From Steromphala cineraria (lineage: Eukaryota > Mollusca > Gastropoda > Trochida > Trochidae), in NCBI GenBank assembly GCA_916613615.1, contig OU744725.1, positions 13,046,253 through 13,110,252 of the forward strand: 64,000 bases of DNA, given 5' to 3'. Of the stretch, positions 57,686 through 64,000 are shown piece after piece. A program made the position numbers and the translations under genes. The stretch's first letter is position 1; every line of letters begins with the position of its first letter. The notes beneath the pieces are model-generated. The model was not told the origin of the DNA, did no database searches, and saw nothing but the letters and a program-made list of their open reading frames with translations.

Positions 57686-58610
57686 CTAATATAACACAAA
57701 ACCAAGGGAAAACATTCTCTTTGTGAGTAGTTTCATTATAACGATATATTGATACAATAACCGATCATTTCTCAATCAGTGATTGAAAGTTGACTGCGCT
57801 TAGTGCTGATACGACCTTAGATATATTAGTATATGTTAGTTTGTTGCAGTGTTGTGTGCAGCTGAAAGGGATAACTTGATAGTTCTTTTGGCGTTTTCCG
57901 GAGACATGATTTCCAAATAGACTATACTTGTTATCATAATTACGTGGAATTATCTAGGGAAATGAAACTTGAAGGGGTCGTCAAACGAGTTTCGTATTAA
58001 TGCACAATTAATTATTTACGAATATATCTTTTATGACGTATTGACAGTAGGACTGTAAAGTGAAAACAAAAAATATTACAACCAAATAACCTAATCAATT
58101 TTCTAAATGTTGTCATGGTCAATGATTTTATATGTACACAGTTGGTTTGACAACAGCGATTAATGAAAAACTGGAAGTGGTTTTCGTCGTTAATAACGTC
58201 ACATTGAATATGAACTGATTTAACATGGTCAACAGTATACCAGATCTATAATCATTCGATTTACCATTTTTCATAATTGGGCGGTTCACGCACGGATGCA
58301 AATGAATCAATGAATTACCTTTCAAAGCGTGGAGTATATATAATAGAACTTATATAAGTGGGATATTCGACGTGTCAGAAAGTTAAATTACACGTTCAAC
58401 AACATGCCGAAAGTCTCGATGAACAATAACTGACAATAGTGACGGTTCGATCGAGATCTGTATACCGTTTTCAAGCATATGGAAATGGTATAAGTACCAT
58501 CACTTCTGTCAAAATCAAGAAGTTGTTCTTCCATAGATTCCCCTTTGTGTTCATTGCCTCGTTGAAGCAACGTTTCAAGAAAGATGCCATAAAGTCAGAT
58601 AAATGTTTAC

Positions 58611-58659
58611 CTGGATTGATATGTTCAAGCTTGTCTCGGAACAAACTCTCGCTTCCTGT
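58611..58659 (-). CDS. ADF/cofilin-like gene, exon 3
   Basis: 16 codons, TGSESLFRDKLEHINP, plus one base, between an acceptor (ATCCAACTTCAG) and a strong donor (CCAG|GTAAAC). The sequence corresponds to the final helix of ADF-H domains (E.L...KL). Entry phase 0 fits the GTGAGA donor of exon 2; exit phase 1 fits exon 4. If the donor were not used the frame would continue to a stop near 58471, giving an alternative end. Confidence 0.65.
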
Positions 58660-58807
58660 CTGAAGTTGGATTTTCGTCATGTCTTCAGAGGCAATATTAA
58701 AATTAAAACTGTAAATTCATAACATGAAATGAAACAGTGTAGTTTTTTTTAATTGCAAGAAACGACTTCATTTACAAATTGACGTGTTCAGCAAGAATTC
58801 GTCTCAC

Positions 58808-58922
58808 TGGCCCCTTTGACGTTAGTCTGAAACTTTCAAACGAAGCCCCCAGTTCTCCTTTAAAGATGGTTAGTTTAAAGGCATAATCTGATTTCTCAAA
58901 GAAACCAGATTCTCCTGGCACC
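58808..58922 (-). CDS. ADF/cofilin-like gene, exon 2
   Basis: The acceptor TTTTTTTGTTTTAG precedes G|GTGCCAGG. The first base completes Trp from exon 1, then 38 codons follow: VPGESGFFEKSDYAFKL, TIFKGELGASFESF, RLTSKGP. This corresponds to the F[IV]xW.P......K..Y......FKG.LG...E part of an ADF-H domain. The exon ends at GGGCCA|GTGAGA. Reading through the donor instead gives a stop at 58772-58774, a possible shorter isoform. Confidence 0.75.
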
Positions 58923-59614
58923 CTAAAACAAAAAAACAACATTGAAAATCTCAAACTAAACTTTCCTATATTATAAGGGCATAGGTTTTATAAAATAAGG
59001 AAAAACAGACAGATGAGAAAATTTGTCATAGTTGAAGGTCTTGCAAAATGTCAAGCATGATATCCAAGAACAGATGCAACTAACCCTGAGGCATTAAAAG
59101 GGTTTTAATGTTCAATGCCAATCGCTCGAAGAAATAAATCAAAAGCCAACGTACTTGTGTTTACCTAATGGGATAGCTATCAAACAAAACAGGAAATGAT
59201 TGTTGTTAGAGTAATTATCATCTCTGCAATGTGTACTGACAACACTGCAAATTTTATTCTAGGAATATTTTTAAAAAAGACATTTCAAACGATTGATCTA
59301 CATGTATTTAGATATGACTTATCCTCGTTATGTATTACAAGTTTTCCACATTATATGATATTGATATTTAAAAAACACCCTTCTAGGGGAATAAAACGTT
59401 TGAGTTGCATCCTAGAACTTATAAATAGCAGAGAAGGCATTTGGAAAGTGAACTAATATGACAATGAACTCGAGCCTAAAATGTGAGTGTAAGGGATACT
59501 TCCTTATCATATATCCGACATTAATTCCTTGGAATAAACATATCGCTTAAACTAGGGATAACTTATACGAGTCACTTGTTTCGCAATAAGTGAAATATTA
59601 TGGACAGCACGTAC

Positions 59615-59928
59615 CAAAACACGAAGTATGGAACCTTTTTGAAGCGAGTGTCCGGGTACTCCTTGTCGACCTCCACGTGGTTGAGGACTAGGAACCTTGG
59701 CTCCCGGTCTGGTAGAGAGTCGATCGCTTCCTGCCAAATGTCGCCCATCTGCTTCTTCGCATCCTCCTCCTTCAAGCCTTCTGAGTTGGCCTGGTCTGCA
59801 GTCAGCTGTACGGGGTGTGTTTTATCCACTACAACCATGGCTCCAAGCTTCTTGAAGGTAACCCACTGGTACTTCACCTCGGCCTCCAGATCCTTGAAGG
59901 TGTCCTTGGCAATATCCGTTGCAACCAT
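59615..59928 (-). CDS. ADF/cofilin-like gene, exon 1 (bulk of the ADF-homology domain)
   Basis: The exon codes for 104 residues plus two bases. MVATDIAKDTFKDLEAEVKY, QWVTFKKLGAMVVVDKT and then, after a charged linker, LPDREPRFLVLNHVEVDKEY and KKVPYFVFW are laid out like an ADF/cofilin-homology domain. The pattern is an N-terminal V.[DS]......F..L, a K[YH].[WY]V.FK strand, I.V, then LP....R[FY].[VL].....[DE] and a hydrophobic strand ending F.W.P; LPDREPRF is also close to the glia-maturation-factor version. The donor G|GTACGT at 59614 splits the Trp codon and exon 2 restores it. ATG at 59928 is used as start because the predicted total (about 173 residues) fits the family. An acceptor-like AG lies just upstream, so a further 5' exon is possible. 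The likely role is binding actin and remodelling filaments in the cytoplasm, by family. The charged insert between the two halves is unusual. GC content is clearly higher than the flanks. Confidence 0.75.
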
Positions 59929-61735
59929 CTCTCCTTCAATGAATTTTGTAATTTGGAAAATGTTATTTTAAAAGTAGGTCATGAAAGTCCTATGAAATTG
60001 CATGGCAGCAAGAAAACACACCTTTAGCAAAAATTCGCATGACACCTGTAATATAATAAGGATATATCTACAATTTTCAGATATTTTATGAGTGCTTCTT
60101 TTCGAAAGTTTGTCACAAATTTGTTTTGGTAACCAATGTTTATGTTTTTCCCTGCAACGTTTAATAGTAAATCTTTTTATTACGTAAGGCTATTGAAATA
60201 TTTGTGTATTGATAATATATATTTTGTTTTGTGTCCGACTCGACAGACAACTGCATTAATTAGAACCACGTTTATTATATTAATAAGTTGTATTAAAACA
60301 TGTTTTTGTGTTACGCAATGATTGATGACGTCACCGATTGTGGGGTAGAAAAAAATGGCTACCAAATAAACCAGACGGAACCAAGAAGACTTTTTATGAT
60401 TTTAATGAATATATGGTAGATCGATCCTGGTACACAGACAACATATGCATGTCCCCAAACAACATGAACAGTTCTGTGCTCACTACACACCATAGTGCGT
60501 TCAAGGAGGTTATTGTGTAATAACTGTTCTTCTCGATTCTCTTTTTGGTGGGAAAATCCTCGTGTTTTATGACTGAATTATTTTTCAAAACACATTAAAC
60601 ACCAACTAACTCACTCAATACAAGTTTTTATGATTGAAAAGAATAAAGCATAACGACATTAATTTAAAGGCGTGTTAGTGACGAAATATTTCGATCAAGC
60701 TTTCCAAAGATAAGTAGATTTGAAGGGTAATTGAATTCAACTTTTTATGTTGTTAGCGAGGTTAAGATAAAGATCTCTAGATACATGTGTCATTGGCAGA
60801 TTCGGTTGGGTGTGCGGGGGCACCAACAAAGTTCCAAGTATGGTAAATGTTCTTTTCTGATTTTTAATACATCAAAAGTGTAGGCAAAGGAACTATTAAG
60901 TAAACATGTACACACATATCATGCGCAACCCACCCAAACGAAAATCTTGTATCCGAACCTCTGTAAATATCAAATTGACAGTTACTTATACAAAAATCAC
61001 TCTAATATTGAATATAAAGAACTCAACTTTCAGGCTGTATTTCTTAACCATTCATTTTTTTACTAACCATAAACAAACGAAAGAAATCAGTTCTGTCACG
61101 TCGTTTTTAAGATCTTGAACCGTCAGTACTTCTATTTTTCCTGCAGCTTTAACCACTGACGTTTAGAAAATGTCAACATAATATTACTCTACGAAACATA
61201 ATCTTTTAAAACCTTAATGGTAAAAACAAACTATTTCGTAATATTGAATAAGGCCACATTGAACATATCCTTCCTTCCTTTTAAAGTAGTTAATTCGGAA
61301 ATAATACATTATTTCATAAACGTCATATGATTATTTGTTGTGTGAGAATTTATATATCATCGTGAAAGAAATACAACAAAAACAATATTTCTACTTACAT
61401 TTGATAAAGGAGCGTTAAAGCATTTCCACTTCACAGCTATCACTGAGGCATAAAACCACGTCACGTCAAGTTTTGAACGGTTTTGGTTGGCTGTCGTAAG
61501 CAGCCTGTTTATAATGAACCATACTTGTACGTGTTCAACTTAATAATGAAGCAATTATATCTAGAAATATGCTGAATACAGTTCAATGATTAATCAAAGA
61601 GGATGGCTGTGAATATATACTTCAAACCTCGTCTGAGCTAGAGTTTATGTAACAATGTTTACAGGGCATAAACTGAAACTTAAAGCTCACCAGTATCATA
61701 CTTGTATGCGGTTCGTTTGCCAAATGCTTGAACGA
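59929..61735. other. upstream of the cofilin-like gene, nothing recognised
   Basis: AT-rich DNA that should contain the gene's 5' UTR and promoter, but no TATA box, initiator or further exon can be fixed. Frames of 60-70 codons here have no domain. Confidence 0.4.
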
Positions 61736-61738
61736 TTT

Positions 61739-61848
61739 AGTCATTTGTTCAAATGACTGTGACCACCAGGCATTTTACAAAATGACTACTTTTTTCAGTC
61801 ATTTGATTAAATGACTGAAAATAACACCAGGCATTTTACTAAATGCCT
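61739..61848. repeat. cluster of four short RGKCATTT palindromes
   Basis: Four 20-base imperfect or perfect palindromes share the plan AG[TG]CATTT NNNN AAATG[AC]CT. They lie at 61739-61758, 61768-61787, 61796-61817 (22 bases) and 61829-61848, about 30 bases apart. Two are preceded by CACCAGGCATTTTAC. Two more lie at 63301-63320 and 63330-63349. Confidence 0.8.
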
Positions 61849-62565
61849 ATATTTGAGAAAAGAGAATTTTTGATGAATTAATGTTTTACTTCAGAACATC
61901 AAGACATAGTTGTAGAACAGAAACACTCTTACATATTGACACTGTTGTAGCATACATGTATAATCATATGCCCATGATATGGTTGTAATTAAACTATTTA
62001 TTGAAACAGTTAAGACTCACACGGTAGCATTTCATAAATCCCTGTCCACCTGTCGGCGATTCTGTTTTGACAGCCTAACATAGTGATATCAATTTTTATT
62101 TTTCGATTTCTTAAAAAATTTAAGATGTTTTTCTGTGTAAACAACAAACTGATTTCTTGAAACTTTTCCTTCCAATACACTTTTAATTATGACTTTGTAA
62201 ATCATGAGGTGCTCCAATGAAAAGGAAAATATCCATAAGTTCGTATGCCATCCCCAAAAGCATGCTTTTAGGTCAGAGTCTTCGTCACACACAACATTTT
62301 GTCAAATGATCCTGATAAACCATTTTCTAGTATTGTTCCCGTAAAGATCAAAGGCGCCGTCCATCCTTTATTCCGCAACAAAGTATAGTTTTTGAGTGAC
62401 GTCACGAAACAATGGCCCATAACGTCAATAACAATTGGCTATGACGTCACTAGTTATGGTCCTGATCGAGGATTTTCAATTTGCGGCCTAACATGATTTA
62501 CAAAACATTTTTATATTTGGAGTAGAAATAACTTGAACGAGTAAAAATCGACATACTAGAAAAGT

Positions 62566-62730
62566 AATAAAGTAGCCCTAACCATCATGTGTTTTGCAAT
62601 AAAGTATAGTTTTGCCCTGAACTATTATAACGTCAAACCATTCGGCCTTCGGCCTCATGCTTTAACTATAATAGTTCAGGGCAAAACTATACTTTATTGC
62701 AAAACACATGATGGTTAGGGCTACTTTATT
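62566..62730. repeat. perfect 64-bp inverted repeat
   Basis: 62566-62629 and 62667-62730 are perfect reverse complements around a 37-base loop containing TTCGGCCTTCGGCC. The arm word AAAGTATAGTTTT also occurs at 62380-62392, beside GTGACGTCAC-type palindromes, suggesting a relative of the element next to it. Probably a young MITE; no target duplication was fixed. Confidence 0.9.
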
Positions 62731-62915
62731 TCTTAAATCCACTTGAAACTACCTTGTGGAAGTCGAATAGATCCACTTGTCGACATGATGCAAATTCCTT
62801 TGTAAGGATTGACCTTACAACTACATCTTTCGCTTTTACTTTTTCTGACAGTCAAGTCATAATGACTTGAAAAGTTTAATCGACTCACATGTAACATCTT
62901 CCTGTCTCAGAGAAC

Positions 62916-63118
62916 GAACGAATGTTTTACGAACTCCACTAACCTGTACCCTGGGATCAGAAGCTAGATTCGCTAATCAAATCATTTTCTCGTTGAAATT
63001 TTATCGAGAAGCTGGCGAGAAAATGATTCGATTGGCCACATCCCAAGTCGGGCCGCGCGAGCGAATGTAGCTTCTGATCTCAGGTTACAGATTAGTGGAG
63101 TTCGTAAAACATTCGTTC
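62916..63118. repeat. 203-bp foldback MITE
   Basis: GAACGAATGTTTTACGAACT.CCACTAA at the left is complemented at the right end. Further inner pairs (GATCAGAAGCTA.ATTCGC, AATCATTTTCTCG) make almost the whole element fold back. There is no coding content and no clear target duplication. Confidence 0.8.
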
Positions 63119-63300
63119 CTTAAAACAGGATGATTTATTCAAAATAAGATAGTTACTTTTTGTCTTTAGGTCAGTTTTCAAGTTCTTCGGCCAGGCATTA
63201 TTTGTACAGGTTCACAACACTTCAGTGACACGTTATAACTATTTTTACATATTGCCTAAACAGTAACAGTCAAATTGTCAAAATCACAAGGTACTATTTC

Positions 63301-63349
63301 AGTCATTTAGCTAAATGCCTAGAAAATTTAGTCATTTCATCAAATGACT
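63301..63349. repeat. two further RGKCATTT palindromes
   Basis: AGTCATTTAGCTAAATGCCT at 63301-63320 and AGTCATTTCATCAAATGACT at 63330-63349, the same plan as the cluster at 61739-61848. Confidence 0.8.
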
Positions 63350-63966
63350 GATATATACATCACTCTGTAGAAAAATCTTTCGTCGAAATTTTGATATCAC
63401 ACTTACATTTTTATCAACAATAACATACTTATTTAGACGCCAAGAGCACAGTACCCTCTGTAAAAAGGGCATATCATTTAACGAACCCGATTTCGGTGAC
63501 GTTATCATTATGCGGGTAGAATTTACACCGTGTCTCAACTACCGTAATTGCGTCCGATGGGTATCAACTTTGGCAGCAACGAATACATAATTCGGAGAAA
63601 AATAAAATAAAATCTAGAAACCGGAAGTTGTGATATTGCCACACCTGATTTGCCTTTCCGTCGGCTGCCGTTTTGGTATATTATCTCCTATTTAATTAAG
63701 TTTTGTCCGATTTTCCAAAGGTTTGTCGCAAAATTTTGCAAAAAATACAAGGGAAACAGTAAAATTACTTTTTTAAATATTGAACTCTGATAATGGATCT
63801 TTAACATGTTATTCCGCTGAGTTTGTAAACCAGAATCCAGAATCTAATAAACGTTGATAAAAAACAACAGCACACAACGATTTCCCCTTTTGGTATTATA
63901 TATTTTATATGATTTAATATATGAATCTTGTCGTCTCTGTGCGATTGGTTGTAAAATGTTTAATGC

Positions 63967-63968
<2 letters not shown>
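63350..63968. other. non-coding end of the window
   Basis: AT-rich DNA with no supported gene. The minus-strand frame 63332-63538 has no recognised domain. Confidence 0.4.

Positions 63969-64000
<32 letters not shown>
63969..64000. repeat. (GA)n microsatellite at the window edge
   Basis: Sixteen GA units run to the last base, so the true length is unknown. Confidence 0.95.

Larger units (their letters stand above)
55190..58660. repeat. old, diverged fourth copy of the duplicated unit
   Basis: Collinear short matches to units 2 and 3: CTGGCTGACTT...CAAACCAGA..CTCAG (55225-55310 vs 48015-48090); ATTACATAACAG...GGTCGATAAC.TATTT..TTAAAAGC (56034-56090 vs 48829-48880); GACACTGTCTTGCAG (56206 vs 37507); TGTCCTGTA.A.CCA.A.CGTTCTA (57664 vs 38138); ATGCAAATGAATCAAT (58296 vs 38588); TCAGAT..A.GTTTACCT (58595 vs 39314). 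It contains the last two exons of the cofilin-like gene and is interrupted by the element at 56688-57118. Confidence 0.65.

Noticed and set aside
61739..61848. CRISPR-like array
   Set aside because: The genome is eukaryotic, and the repeats are short palindromes with variable centres, not identical repeats with spacers. Kept only as a palindrome cluster.

Overview
The window is nuclear DNA of an animal, most likely a marine invertebrate (mollusc-like; the species cannot be fixed from the sequence). It is AT-rich. Coding sequence is split into short exons with GT..AG boundaries and matching phases, and most recognisable DNA is transposon-derived: PIF/Harbinger-like, Tc1/mariner, possible Mutator-like and hAT-like elements, L1/Tx1-type LINEs and a tRNA-Asp-derived SINE. 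No operon, rRNA or genuine tRNA gene was seen.

Two genes are supported, both on the minus strand. (1) A secreted C-type lectin: a signal-peptide exon at 9509-9575 and the first half of a C-type lectin domain at 3449-3692. The phases match across an intron of about 5.8 kb, which is full of Tc1 remnants and foldback repeats. Any remaining domain exons lie outside the window. (2) An ADF/cofilin-homology-like gene in four coding exons at 59615-59928, 58808-58922, 58611-58659 and 57642-57685. All three introns keep phase, giving about 173 residues.

The main structure is a head-to-tail segmental duplication of 8.8-11.6 kb units: about 21.54-30.33, 30.34-40.18 and 40.19-51.76 kb. A much older, diverged copy is continuous with the 3' half of the cofilin-like gene (about 55.2-58.7 kb). 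The units carry decayed copies of that gene's last two exons but no copy of its first two that I can see, so the array looks like repeated amplification of a gene 3' end plus downstream DNA. The units differ by insertions (LINE, SINE, MITEs) and deletions, so each unit serves as an empty-site control for the others.

Layout: 0-3.4 kb, an 83-bp palindromic element, a Harbinger-like element made of ACGTGCGT-type subterminal repeats, and a LINE ORF1 remnant. 3.4-9.6 kb, lectin gene. 9.6-21.5 kb, non-coding DNA with a Harbinger element encoding an internally deleted transposase and a Mutator-like MITE. 21.5-51.8 kb, tandem array. 52.4-54.1 kb, Harbinger-like element made of TACGCA repeats. 55-60 kb, old unit and cofilin-like gene. 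60-64 kb, upstream DNA with perfect foldbacks, a set of short palindromes and a terminal (GA)n run.
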